From Streptomyces sp. D2-8 (lineage in GTDB: Bacteria > Actinomycetota > Actinomycetes > Streptomycetales > Streptomycetaceae): 35,822 bases of DNA. Positions 16,138 through 23,924 of the stretch are shown in pieces. The notes beneath the pieces were generated by a model. That model did not search any database, had not been told where the DNA came from, and saw only the letters and a list, made by a program, of their open reading frames with translations. The stretch is taken from positions 1 through 35,822 of the forward strand of contig NZ_JAAHBP010000037.1 in assembly GCF_023184515.1 (NCBI RefSeq), read 5' to 3'. A program made the position numbers and the translations under genes. The number at the start of each line of letters is the position of its first letter. The first letter of the stretch is position 1.

Positions 16138-16958
16138 GGCGAGCCAAGGCCCTTTCCTATGAGGGTGCCGGCCCCGCGCAGAGCGCTTGCGAGGGGCGAG
16201 TTCACGCGGCCGTCGCACACCTGGACCGTCCGCGCGCCGTTGTCGAGCGCCTCGACGGCGGCGGCTACCTTCATCCGCATGCCGCCGCTGAGCCCGGTCA
16301 CCAGTTCCCCGGCCTCGTCCCGGTTCAGCGAGCGGATGGTCGAGGACGGGTCGGTACGGTCGGCGAGCACGCCGGGCGTGTCCGTGAACAGCAGCAGCCG
16401 GTCGGCGTGCCAGGCCGCCGCGATCGCGCAGGCCATGCGGTCGGCGTCGACGTTGGTGGCCTGGCCGTCGGCCGTCATGCCCGGCGGGCAGACGACCGGC
16501 ACCATGCCGCAGCCGTGGGCGGCGTCCAGGACGCTCGTGTCGACGCCGACGACCTTGCCGGCGAAGTTGTCGCGCACGACCCGGACCTTGTCTCCGACGA
16601 CCGCGCGGACCGCCGCCTTCCGCTCGGTGCGGACCAGTCCGCCGTCCATGCCCGAGAGCCCGACGGCCACGACGCCGCGCGCACCGAGCTCGGAGACGAT
16701 CCGGGCCTGGGTCCGGCCGCGCATCGCCATCATGAGGGCGGTCAGCGTCTTCTCGTCCGTGTAGCGGGTCACCATGCCGTCCGGGGACTGCAACGTGCGC
16801 CGCGGCAGGCCCAGTTCCCGGATGGTGTCGTCGATGTCCCGGGACCCGCCGTGCACCACGGTGATGCGGTGCTCACCGCACAGGGCCGCGATGTCGTCCG
16901 CGATCGCCGTGCTGTTCTCCTGGAGGCTGCCGCCCCACTTCACCACGATTCTCATCAT
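16134..16958 (-). CDS. lysZ: LysZ-like amino-acid kinase ([LysW]-glutamate/aminoadipate kinase)
   Basis: A 274-residue acetylglutamate-kinase-fold enzyme that phosphorylates the side carboxylate of the carrier-bound amino acid. Motifs: IVVKWGGSLQENS at the N-terminus, VVHGGSRDIDD, GLSGMDGGLVRTERK, NVDADRMACAIA and GLSGGMRMKVAAA, typical of the nucleotide and substrate sites. The start is either ATG 16958 or a GTG at 16964 that would overlap the LysY stop (GTGA), the usual style in this operon; the ATG is slightly favoured by the purine-rich GGTGTGAG before it. Confidence 0.9.
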   Translation of the reverse strand: MMRIVVKWGGSLQENSTAIADDIAALCGEHRITVVHGGSRDIDDTIRELGLPRRTLQSPDGMVTRYTDEKTLTALMMAMRGRTQARIVSELGARGVVAVGLSGMDGGLVRTERKAAVRAVVGDKVRVVRDNFAGKVVGVDTSVLDAAHGCGMVPVVCPPGMTADGQATNVDADRMACAIAAAWHADRLLLFTDTPGVLADRTDPSSTIRSLNRDEAGELVTGLSGGMRMKVAAAVEALDNGARTVQVCDGRVNSPLASALRGAGTLIGKGLGSP

Positions 16959-16960
16959 GC

Positions 16961-17974
16961 TCACACCGGATGCAGGCCGGGAAACGTGAGTCCACACGTC
17001 TCCGGGAGCCCGAGCATGAGGTTCATGCACTGGACCGCGCCGCCTGCGGCTCCCTTCACGAGGTTGTCGAGGCTGCCCATCGCGAGCGCCTTGCCACGGT
17101 TGTCGGCGACGAGTCCGACGTCGCAGAAGTTCGACCCGAGCAGCACCTTCGGGTCCGGGTAGCGGTACGTGCCGCGCGGGCTGTTCACCAGGCGGACGAA
17201 CGGCTCCGCCCCGTAGTCCTCCCGGTACATCGCCAGCAGTTCCCGCTCGCCGACGTCACCGACGGCGACCTTCGTCACCGTCTGCACGCCGCGCACCTGC
17301 GGTGTCGCGGTGACGGTCATGGACACGTCCTCCACGCCGAGCGCCTCGATCACCTCGGCCTCGTGCCGGTGGCCGAACGGCGCGAAGACCCGCATCACGC
17401 CGCTGCGCAGCGCATGGGAGTTGGCCGAGCCGCTGGACGCGCCGGAGCCGCTGCTGCCGGTCCGCGCGTCGACCTGGACCTCGCTGAGCAAGCCCCGAGA
17501 GGCCAGCGGGGCGAGGCTGAGGATCGCGCTCGTGGCCATGCAGCCGGGCACGGCGACCCGGTCGGCGTCGACGATCTCCTTACGGTGCAGTTCGGGCAGG
17601 CCGCGGACGAACGCCTTGGCCCGCTCGCCCTCCCGCCGCCAGCCGTAGTAACGCTCCATCAGCTCCGGATCTTGGATACGGAAGTCGGCGGTCAGGTCGA
17701 CGATCTTTGGCGCGAGCGCGCCGATCTCGTCGAGGATCTCCGCCGTGGAACCGTGCACACCGGCGAGGAACACCAGGTCGGCCGGCTCCAGCTCCTCCCG
17801 CCTGCTGTACCGCAGGCCGCTCCCCCGCAGCGGGGGATGCGCACCCTCCACCGCACGGCCGGCCTGGGTGTCGGAGGTGACGCCCGTGACCCGCACCTCG
17901 GGGTGGTGGACGAGCAGGCGAAGCAGCTCACCGCCCACGAATCCCCTGCCGCCCACCACGACGACGCGCTTCAT
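16961..17974 (-). CDS. lysY: LysY-like reductase ([LysW]-glutamyl phosphate reductase)
   Basis: A 337-residue N-acetyl-gamma-glutamyl-phosphate-reductase-type enzyme that reduces the carrier-bound acyl phosphate to the semialdehyde with NADPH. The Rossmann motif VVVGGRGFVGGELLRLL is at residues 5-21; the active-site cysteine is in AVPGCMATSA (about residue 142); GSSGSGASSGSANSHALR follows. Length is normal for LysY/ArgC. The resulting aldehyde is the expected acceptor for the transketolase encoded upstream. ATGA overlap with the LysX gene. Confidence 0.92.
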   Translation of the reverse strand: MKRVVVVGGRGFVGGELLRLLVHHPEVRVTGVTSDTQAGRAVEGAHPPLRGSGLRYSRREELEPADLVFLAGVHGSTAEILDEIGALAPKIVDLTADFRIQDPELMERYYGWRREGERAKAFVRGLPELHRKEIVDADRVAVPGCMATSAILSLAPLASRGLLSEVQVDARTGSSGSGASSGSANSHALRSGVMRVFAPFGHRHEAEVIEALGVEDVSMTVTATPQVRGVQTVTKVAVGDVGERELLAMYREDYGAEPFVRLVNSPRGTYRYPDPKVLLGSNFCDVGLVADNRGKALAMGSLDNLVKGAAGGAVQCMNLMLGLPETCGLTFPGLHPV

Positions 17975-18831
17975 ATCGCTTCCTTCACGTCGATCACCTC
18001 TGGTACGCACGTCTCGACGATCCTCGCGGCCACGTCGACACCCGTCGCACCTTCGAATCCCTGGAACTCCACACGGGAGTTGACCTCGAGCACCATCAGC
18101 CGCCCGTCCTCGTCCCGGACCAGGTCCACCCCGGCGATCCGGGCGCCCACGGCCTGCGCCGCCCGGACGCACAGCCCGTGGATCTCCTCGTCCGGCGCGA
18201 CCCGCTCCACCGTCGCGCCCCTGGCCACGTTGTTGCGCCAGTCGCCTCCCGACCGGGAGATCACCCCCAGGCAGACGCCGTCGACGACGATGCCCCGCAT
18301 GTCCGGGGCACCGGGCCGGACCGCCTCCTGGACGATCACGGTGCGGCTGGCCGCCGACGGCATCGCCGCACAGTGCTCCAGGACGGCGTCCGCCGCGTGC
18401 CGGTCGGTGATCAGGCTGACGCGGTTGCCCCAGGAGGCGCACATCGGCTTGACCACCGCCGGGTAGCCCAGCGACTCGATCGCCTTCAGCCCCGCCTCCG
18501 GGGACGGCGCCAGCAGCGTCGTCGGCGTGGGGACGCCGCACTGCTTCAGCCGCAGGTACGTGGACCACTTGTTGCCGCACAGCCGGGTCGACGACGCGTC
18601 GTTCGCCGGACGGGCGCCGAACGCCTCGAGCGACTCGGCCGCGAGCGCCGCCCGCTGGCTGGAGATCTCCCGGTTGAGCACCGTCATGCCCCGGAACCGC
18701 TCCGCGTCCTCCGGACCGAAGCTGAGCCCACGGGGGTCCAGCCGGACCGCGTGGAGACCACGGCGGTCCAGCTCGGACAGCAGCCGGCGCTCCTCGTAGC
18801 GCACGATGGAGAGGAGAATCCCGAACCGCAT
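17971..18831 (-). CDS. lysX: LysX-like ATP-grasp ligase (attaches amino acid to LysW)
   Basis: A 286-residue RimK/LysX-type ATP-grasp enzyme that joins the alpha-amino group of glutamate or a relative to the C-terminal Glu of LysW. It has FGILLSIVRYEERRLLSELD at the start, PAVVKPMCASWGNRVSLI in the ATP-grasp region and VDLVRDEDGRLMVLEVNSRV with the metal-binding Glu and Asn. The ATG at 18831 is preceded by GAGGGGG at about eight bases; a GTG at 18864 overlapping lysW is a less likely start. It lies directly after the carrier gene, as in AmCP operons. Confidence 0.92.
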   Translation of the reverse strand: MRFGILLSIVRYEERRLLSELDRRGLHAVRLDPRGLSFGPEDAERFRGMTVLNREISSQRAALAAESLEAFGARPANDASSTRLCGNKWSTYLRLKQCGVPTPTTLLAPSPEAGLKAIESLGYPAVVKPMCASWGNRVSLITDRHAADAVLEHCAAMPSAASRTVIVQEAVRPGAPDMRGIVVDGVCLGVISRSGGDWRNNVARGATVERVAPDEEIHGLCVRAAQAVGARIAGVDLVRDEDGRLMVLEVNSRVEFQGFEGATGVDVAARIVETCVPEVIDVKEAI

Positions 18832-18856
18832 CGGCCGTCCCCCTCGCCCGCCCCGG

Positions 18857-19024
18857 TCACTCACCCCAGTCTTCTTCGGGCTCCGGGGCGATCACGAGCT
18901 TCAGCGGGTCCTTCGAGAGGATCTCGAGCTCCGTCGCGCAGCCGGGGCAGCCGACGATCTCGCCCTCGTAGCTGTCGGCGGCTATCTGCAGCGTGCCGGA
19001 GCAGCTGACGCACTGGGTGTCCAT
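18857..19024 (-). CDS. lysW: LysW-like amino-group carrier protein (AmCP)
   Basis: A 55-residue protein that carries the growing amino acid on its C-terminal glutamate, protecting the amine and presenting the substrate to the Lys-type enzymes. It starts MDTQCVSCSGTLQIAADSYE, has two CxxC pairs (CVSC and CPGC) that bind zinc, an acidic surface, and the diagnostic C-terminal EDWGE. A strong ribosome site (GAGGAATGAGG) lies within the end of the preceding micro-ORF. Length and ends match the family closely. Its presence outside a primary lysine or arginine operon, next to transketolase and NRPS genes, marks an AmCP-based secondary pathway. Confidence 0.95.
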   Translation of the reverse strand: MDTQCVSCSGTLQIAADSYEGEIVGCPGCATELEILSKDPLKLVIAPEPEEDWGE

Positions 19025-19028
19025 GTCC

Positions 19029-19109
19029 TCATTCCTCTTTCTCGTTCGTGTTCTTGCTGTTGTTCTCGGTCTTGCTCTCGGGCTCGGGCCCGGGCTTGTT
19101 CTCGGTCAC
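19029..19109 (-). CDS. 26-residue charged micro-ORF between tktC and lysW
   Basis: A GTG at 19109 overlaps the transketolase stop as GTGA, exactly the coupling used elsewhere in this operon. It is followed by 25 codons and a TGA at 19031-19029, four bases before the lysW ATG. The product begins VTENKPGPEPESKTENN and ends NEKEE; it is rich in Glu, Lys and Asn and would be disordered. In 24 of 26 codons the third base is G or C, as expected of real Streptomyces coding sequence, although Asn is otherwise rare. It could be a true peptide, a translation-coupling leader that feeds ribosomes to lysW, or the frameshifted tail of the transketolase subunit. Function unknown. Confidence 0.5.
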   Translation of the reverse strand: MTENKPGPEPESKTENNSKNTNEKEE

Positions 19110-20098
19110 CGCGATGCGGTGACGAACTTCAGCACCTGGCCGAGTACGGACTCCGTGGTGAGTCCGCTTTCCTCCAGCAGGGACGCGTGGGTCCCGGGCG
19201 GAAGGAAGCCGTTGACGCCGATCGGCAGCCACGGGATGCCCCGGCGCCCGATCGCCGAAGCGACCTGGGCGCCCATGCCGCCCGAGGTCCACGCCTCTTC
19301 CAGCGTGACCAGCCACCGGCACGCCTTGGCGATCGTCCGGCCGACGGCGTCGGCGGACTCCGGGTCGACGGTGTGTACGTGGACGACCTGGGCGCGGTGG
19401 CCCTCGTCGGAGAGCCGGTCGGCCACCTCCAGGGCCACGGCCAGGATCTCGGGCCCCGTGGCGACCAGGGCGATGTCCTCGCCCGGGCGCACCACCTGCG
19501 GGACGCCGAGCTCGGGCTCGGGCAGGCCCGGGAAGACCGGCGAGTCCTTGCGTCCGAGCCTCAGATAGGTCGGACCGTCGTACCGGAGACACTGCTCCAG
19601 CAGCGACACGGTCTGGTGGGCGTCGGCCGGGACGACGACCCGCGTGTGCGGCAGCGCGTTCATCAGCGCGAGGTCCTCGGTGGCGTGGTGGGTCGGCCCC
19701 AGCCAGCCTCCGCTCGCGCCCGCGTGGGTGCCGACGACACAGATCCGGCGCCGCGGGTAGGCGACGTCGAGCTTGATGAACTCGTATGCCCGGCTGACCG
19801 AGAAGGCCGCGAACGTGCAGACCAGGGCGCGCCGGCCCCAGCGTTCCGCACCGGCGGCGAGGCCGATGGCGGCGTTCTCCGCGATGCCGACGTTGAGGTA
19901 GTCCATGTCGTCGGTCGGCTTGATGCTGCCCGTGTCGGTGTCGACGACGAGTACGTCGTGCCGTACGGCGAGCTCCGGAAGCGCGTCGGTGAAGGCGGCC
20001 CGGGTACTCAGACGCTCGGGCGCGATCTCGGGCACGGCCGGCGCTGCCTCAGGCGCGGGCGCCGCGGCCTCGCGCGCAGGCGGTGTGGTGTCAGGCAC
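19106..20098 (-). CDS. Transketolase, C-terminal subunit
   Basis: A 330-residue half-transketolase (pyrimidine-binding and C-terminal domains). STRAAFTDALPELAVRHD starts the domain; NVGIAENAAIGLAAGAE contains the Glu that activates the thiamine ring; HAGASGGWLGPTHHATEDLA and TLEEAWTSGGMG follow. About 40 residues before the domain are Ala/Pro-rich linker. The start is GTG 20098, overlapping the end of the N-terminal subunit gene by eight bases. With its partner it should transfer a two-carbon ketol unit to the LysW-bound semialdehyde, as known for the diamino-dihydroxy-heptanoate route. Confidence 0.9.
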   Translation of the reverse strand: MPDTTPPAREAAAPAPEAAPAVPEIAPERLSTRAAFTDALPELAVRHDVLVVDTDTGSIKPTDDMDYLNVGIAENAAIGLAAGAERWGRRALVCTFAAFSVSRAYEFIKLDVAYPRRRICVVGTHAGASGGWLGPTHHATEDLALMNALPHTRVVVPADAHQTVSLLEQCLRYDGPTYLRLGRKDSPVFPGLPEPELGVPQVVRPGEDIALVATGPEILAVALEVADRLSDEGHRAQVVHVHTVDPESADAVGRTIAKACRWLVTLEEAWTSGGMGAQVASAIGRRGIPWLPIGVNGFLPPGTHASLLEESGLTTESVLGQVLKFVTASR

Positions 20099-20927
20099 CG
20101 GCGGCCTCCTCCGTCGTCGCGGGGCGCGGGGCGACGCCGCGCAGCCCGGCCCTGATCCGCCGGAGCTTCGCCTCGTCGAGCCGTACGAAGTGGGAGACGG
20201 CCCGGCCGGCGAGGACGCCGGCACCCCTGGCCTTCTGCGTCCGGCAGACCACCGCCACCGGTCCCTGCGTCCGGTTCGCCTCGTCCAAGGCCGCGCAGAG
20301 TGCCGCCAGGTCGTGCCCGTCCACCTCGACGGCGTGCCAGCCGAAGCCGGCCCACCGTCCGGCGATCGGCGCGCCGTCGCTCACATCACGGACGGCGCCG
20401 GTCTGTTGGAACTCGTTGGCGTCGACCACCACCACCAGGTTGTCGGCGTCCAGGGCGCGGCCCACCTGGGCCGCCTCCCAGACCGAGCCCTCCTGCAGTT
20501 CGCCGTCGCCGACGAGGACGAAGGTGCGCGCGGGCCGGCCGCCGGCCTGCCGCTGCGCCCAGGCGGTGCCGTTGGCCAGGGCGAGTCCGTGGCCGAGGGA
20601 GCCGGTGGCGAACTCGACGCCCGGAACGGCCACGTTGACGTGGGTGGCCAGCCGGCTGCCGGGCCGGCAGTACGTGGCGAGCTCGTCCGCCGCGATGAAG
20701 CCGCGCTCCGCGAGGGTGGCGTAGAGGGCCATCGCCGCGTGCCCCTTGCTGAGCACGAAGGCGTCCCTCTCCTTCCACTCCGGGTCGTCGGGGTCGAGGT
20801 TCATGGTGTGGAAGAACAGCGCCACCAGGATCTCGACGGCGGACAGCGAGCCGCCCAGGTGGCCGCCCTCCGGCCCCGCGCACATCGCGACGACGTGCTC
20901 GCGGATCCGGTGCGCGTGGATCTCCAT
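20091..20927 (-). CDS. Transketolase, N-terminal subunit
   Basis: A 278-residue half-transketolase that binds thiamine diphosphate: IREHVVAMC, GGHLGGSLSAVEILVALFF, FVLSKGHAAMALYATLAE, GSLGHGLALANG and the diphosphate motif LVGDGELQEGSVWEAAQ. The ATG at 20927 has GGAG about nine bases upstream, but two in-frame GTGs (20951, 20981) lie within a 30-base direct repeat and would add a VAGPELG-type duplicated leader. It is coupled to the C-terminal subunit. Split transketolases are common in carrier- and sugar-linked secondary metabolism. Confidence 0.9.
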   Translation of the reverse strand: MEIHAHRIREHVVAMCAGPEGGHLGGSLSAVEILVALFFHTMNLDPDDPEWKERDAFVLSKGHAAMALYATLAERGFIAADELATYCRPGSRLATHVNVAVPGVEFATGSLGHGLALANGTAWAQRQAGGRPARTFVLVGDGELQEGSVWEAAQVGRALDADNLVVVVDANEFQQTGAVRDVSDGAPIAGRWAGFGWHAVEVDGHDLAALCAALDEANRTQGPVAVVCRTQKARGAGVLAGRAVSHFVRLDEAKLRRIRAGLRGVAPRPATTEEAAGA

Positions 20928-20931
20928 CGGT

Positions 20932-20985
20932 CCGAGCTCCGGTCCGGCCACGGTCTCGGTGCCGAGCTCCGGCCCGGCCACGGTC
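20932..20985. repeat. Direct repeat, 30-base period, upstream of tktN ATG
   Basis: The 24-base unit at 20932-20955 recurs at 20962-20985 with one mismatch. It lies between the aminotransferase gene stop (20990) and the ATG at 20927 and stays in frame with the transketolase gene, so it may be coding (two VAGPELG copies) if a GTG start is used. Confidence 0.7.
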
Positions 20986-20989
20986 CTGG

Positions 20990-22255
20990 TCAGCGGTCCG
21001 CACCTTCCGCGAGGTCCGCCAGGGTCGTGCGGTGCGCCCACACCTTCTCGATGACGTCGGCGTAGCCCTGGAGCAGGGGGCCGGCGTCCGGCGCCAGGTG
21101 GCGCTGCTGGATGGTGAAGCTGCGATCGACCACGTCCTGGGTGACGGGCCACGAGCCGCGCTCCTGCCGGCAGACCGACCGCAGTGCGGGCTGCTCGGGA
21201 AGCGGCATCATCTGGTACCGGGTGGCCGGAAGGCCCTCCGCGCGCAGGGCCCGGATCAGCAGGTTCCTGGCGGTCGCGGTATCCGTGCCGGGGAAGATCC
21301 CGTCGAGGTCGGGCACGAAGCGCAGGATGTGCCAGGCGTGCTCGTAGCCGTCCGGCTCCGAGGGGCACAGCAGGCCGTCGAGGCCCTTCAGCCGGTCCAG
21401 GAAGGCCGCGATGTTGGCCCGCCGGGCCTCGTGGTACTCGGCGAACCGCTCCAGCTGGCTGGAGGTGTAGGCGGCCTGGACGTTGTTCAGCTTGGCGTTG
21501 AAGCCGAGCCGGTGGCTCACGTAGCGGCGCGGCCGGTCGGGCCGGATGGTCTCGCCGAACTGGCGTAGCTGCACGACGCGGTTGGCCACCGCGTCGTCGT
21601 CGGTGACGACGAGGCCGCCCTCTCCGCAGGTGGGGAGGTTCTTGGTCATCTGCAGGCTGAACGTCGCCGTGTTGCCGGACGCGCCGACCGGGGTGCCCCT
21701 GTAGCGGGCGCCCTGGGCCTGCGCGGCGTCCTCGATCACGACGAGGCCGTGCCGACGGGCGACGGTGCCGATGGCGTCCGTGTCGGCGCTGAGGCCGTGC
21801 AGATGGACCGGCACGACGGCCTTCGTCCGCTCGGTGATCAGCCCGGCCAGTCCGTCCGCGGTCATGTTGAAGGTGTCCGGGTCGACGTCCGCGTATACCG
21901 GTGTCGCCCCGACGTGGACGACGGCCATCGCCGTCGCGACGAAGGTCAGGGCGGGGACCACGACCTCGTCGCCGGGGCCCACGCCGTGGGCGAGCAGGGC
22001 CAGTTCGATGGCGGTGGTGCCGTTGCTGACTCCGACGCAGCGCCGTACGCCCAGGTACTCGGCCCAGGACCGCTCCAGCCGCTCGATTGCGGTCGGTTCG
22101 TTCGGCCGGTCGGAGACGAAGACGTTCGAGTCCAGGACCGAGAGCACCGCTGCGCGGTCCGCGTCGGTGGTCACCGGCCAGCCGGTCGGGGCGAGTTCGC
22201 GCAGGACGGGATCGCCGCCGGTGAGCGCGAGCTTCGCCACGGTCACGTCGTTCAT
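20990..22255 (-). CDS. DegT/DnrJ/EryC1-type PLP aminotransferase
   Basis: A 421-residue PLP enzyme of the sugar-aminotransferase class. VGVSNGTTAIELALLAHGVG binds the cofactor phosphate, VIEDAAQAQGARY holds the Asp that contacts the pyridine nitrogen, and FSLQMTKNLPTCGEGG carries the Schiff-base Lys (about residue 203). In the AmCP pathway such an enzyme converts the keto group made by the transketolase to the C6 amine. The ATG overlaps the stop of the gene before it (ATGA). Length is normal. Confidence 0.9.
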   Translation of the reverse strand: MNDVTVAKLALTGGDPVLRELAPTGWPVTTDADRAAVLSVLDSNVFVSDRPNEPTAIERLERSWAEYLGVRRCVGVSNGTTAIELALLAHGVGPGDEVVVPALTFVATAMAVVHVGATPVYADVDPDTFNMTADGLAGLITERTKAVVPVHLHGLSADTDAIGTVARRHGLVVIEDAAQAQGARYRGTPVGASGNTATFSLQMTKNLPTCGEGGLVVTDDDAVANRVVQLRQFGETIRPDRPRRYVSHRLGFNAKLNNVQAAYTSSQLERFAEYHEARRANIAAFLDRLKGLDGLLCPSEPDGYEHAWHILRFVPDLDGIFPGTDTATARNLLIRALRAEGLPATRYQMMPLPEQPALRSVCRQERGSWPVTQDVVDRSFTIQQRHLAPDAGPLLQGYADVIEKVWAHRTTLADLAEGADR

Positions 22256-23331
22256 CGGGCGTCCGCCCCTTCCTTCGCCAGGGCGAGCCGCCATTCGACG
22301 GCCAGCTGTTCGTAGGCGTGCAGCAGTTCCTCGCCGCGACGCCGGATCAGTGCGGATATGCCGGGGACGTTCGGCGCGTGCGCGCTCAGCAGCCGTACGT
22401 TCGACCAGGCCGAGACCACCCGGTCCGCCGAGACGGCGACCGCGGCTGCCCGGGTGTCGCCTGAGGTGAGCGCGTACTCCTGGGCGAACCGCCCGTGCAG
22501 AAACGCCTGGGCCTGCATCGCCCAGCCGAAGGTGTACGCGGGCCGCAGCGCCGCCGGTTCGGCGGCCTGCTCGCACAGCAGGTCGACGAACCGGCGCAGG
22601 CCGGCCCGGCCCGTCCAGGCCCGGTCCGAGGGCCCGGACATGCCGTCGTCCCAGCGGCCGAGGTTGCCCCGCAACGCCCGGAGTACGTGCCCGGCGGTGA
22701 GCTCCTCCGGCCGCTGCCGCACCGCGGTCGTCAGGACCCGGCCGCCGATCTCCCGGCTGGAGAAGAAGACGTCCTGGGTGTCGGAGGGATTGCCGGAGGT
22801 CCAGCCGGCCACCAGGTGCTCAGCGGACAGCCAGCCCTGGAAGGCCGGGGGCTGCGCGTCGGAGACGTAGAACTCGACGTCGCCGTCGGGGGTGCGCCGC
22901 CAGGCCGGCACCACGACGAGGTGGGCCGCGTGCACGTCCTGGTAGGCGGGGCGGAACGGCAGGTAGTAGTTGTCGACCGCCACGATGACGCGGGAGTGCT
23001 CCTCGACGAGGGCGATCAGGTCGTCCGCGGTCGATCCGGTCGTCCAGGCGGACTCCACGTCGTGGTACGGGCACAGGTCGCCCGCCACGCCCCGGTCGCT
23101 CTGCACGGGCCGGTAGAACTCCTCGCACATGACGTCGCCGGGTGCGTAGGCGAACTCGCACGCCTGGCCGAGGACGTCGACCGGCCGCAGCCCGTGCTCG
23201 AGCAGGATGCTGCCCAGCGTGGTCTGCAGGCAGCTCAGCGGGTCCTCGTACCACTGGGGATAGGTACCGGCGGCGGCGCTCCAGCGCGGCAGGCGCGCCG
23301 TCGTCGTGCCGGCGGTGCTGGCGATGGTCAC
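22252..23331 (-). CDS. Candidate aziridine-forming enzyme, large subunit (AziU3/Vzb-like), BtrH-like N-terminus
   Basis: A 359-residue soluble protein. The first 140 residues carry YEDPLSCLQTTLGSIL (Cys34), CEEFYRP and VAVDNYYLPFRPAYQDVHAA ending in His, a Cys/Asp/His layout that recalls the BtrH N-terminal family of acyl-transfer enzymes. The rest is mainly helical and unassigned. It is coupled (GTGA) to the next small gene and sits directly after the aminotransferase. In azinomycin and vazabitide pathways a two-protein complex of novel fold closes the aziridine by sulfate elimination; gene order here (transketolase pair, aminotransferase, two coupled unknowns) fits that pair. The assignment is by context and memory, not by proven similarity. 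Confidence 0.6.
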   Translation of the reverse strand: MTIASTAGTTTARLPRWSAAAGTYPQWYEDPLSCLQTTLGSILLEHGLRPVDVLGQACEFAYAPGDVMCEEFYRPVQSDRGVAGDLCPYHDVESAWTTGSTADDLIALVEEHSRVIVAVDNYYLPFRPAYQDVHAAHLVVVPAWRRTPDGDVEFYVSDAQPPAFQGWLSAEHLVAGWTSGNPSDTQDVFFSSREIGGRVLTTAVRQRPEELTAGHVLRALRGNLGRWDDGMSGPSDRAWTGRAGLRRFVDLLCEQAAEPAALRPAYTFGWAMQAQAFLHGRFAQEYALTSGDTRAAAVAVSADRVVSAWSNVRLLSAHAPNVPGISALIRRRGEELLHAYEQLAVEWRLALAKEGADAR

Positions 23332-23924
23332 GGCTGGTCCCCCTCGGTGGGCCGGAGCTCCTCGGAGCCGGTGCTTGCGGACCGGCCGACGAGCGTCATC
23401 GCGAAGAGATGGACGGCCGGGTTCTCGGGCAGCGACAGGGCGGTGAGCGGCTGCCGCGAGGTGATCGGGACACGCTGGGACCACAGCGTGATCCCGATGC
23501 GTTCCTGCACGTGGTACGGGTAGTGGATGACGTCGGTGCGCAGGGCGAGTTCCTCGCCGTGGTCCGACCGGCCCTCCCACAGGTCGGAGAGGGCGAGCTG
23601 GTCGCGGTCCACGGAGCCGTCGGCGAAGTGCCAGGTGATTACGTCCCGCACCCGCCGTTCGCCGCAGCCGATGACGTAGAGCCAGTCCCAGCGCCGCTCC
23701 GGGACCTCGATCCGCTGGCCCGCGCAGACCAGGTTGTCGGGGCCGTCGCCGTCGAGCCGGGCGCTGCGCAGCGGGACGCCGTCGACGACGAGTTCCAGCG
23801 GTCCGGGCTGGGCCGGGATCGAGTTGCGCCAGACGTTGAGCCGCCCTTCGCCGAGGTTGTCCGGTGTGGTGGCGGCCTGGTTGTTGAGGAACGGTTCGAG
23901 CGCGAGCATCGTGTGAACAGTCAA
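23328..23924 (-). CDS. Candidate aziridine-forming enzyme, small subunit (AziU2/Vzb-like), beta-sandwich protein
   Basis: A 198-residue protein starting at TTG 23924, which overlaps the GNAT stop (TTGA) and has AAGGAT eight bases upstream; ATG 23909 is a poorer start. Motifs such as FLNNQAATTPDNLGEGRLNV, DGDGPDNLVCAGQRIEVPE and WHFADGS resemble a galactose-binding-like beta-sandwich appended to some glycosidases. No catalytic residues of a known enzyme are apparent. Translational coupling to the 359-residue protein suggests a 1:1 complex, consistent with the two-subunit aziridine synthases known from azinomycin-type clusters. Confidence 0.55.
   Translation of the reverse strand: MTVHTMLALEPFLNNQAATTPDNLGEGRLNVWRNSIPAQPGPLELVVDGVPLRSARLDGDGPDNLVCAGQRIEVPERRWDWLYVIGCGERRVRDVITWHFADGSVDRDQLALSDLWEGRSDHGEELALRTDVIHYPYHVQERIGITLWSQRVPITSRQPLTALSLPENPAVHLFAMTLVGRSASTGSEELRPTEGDQP

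Noticed and set aside
18832..18864. GTG at 18864 as the start of lysX
   Set aside because: It would overlap the end of lysW; ATG 18831 has a better ribosome site and the family's usual start.
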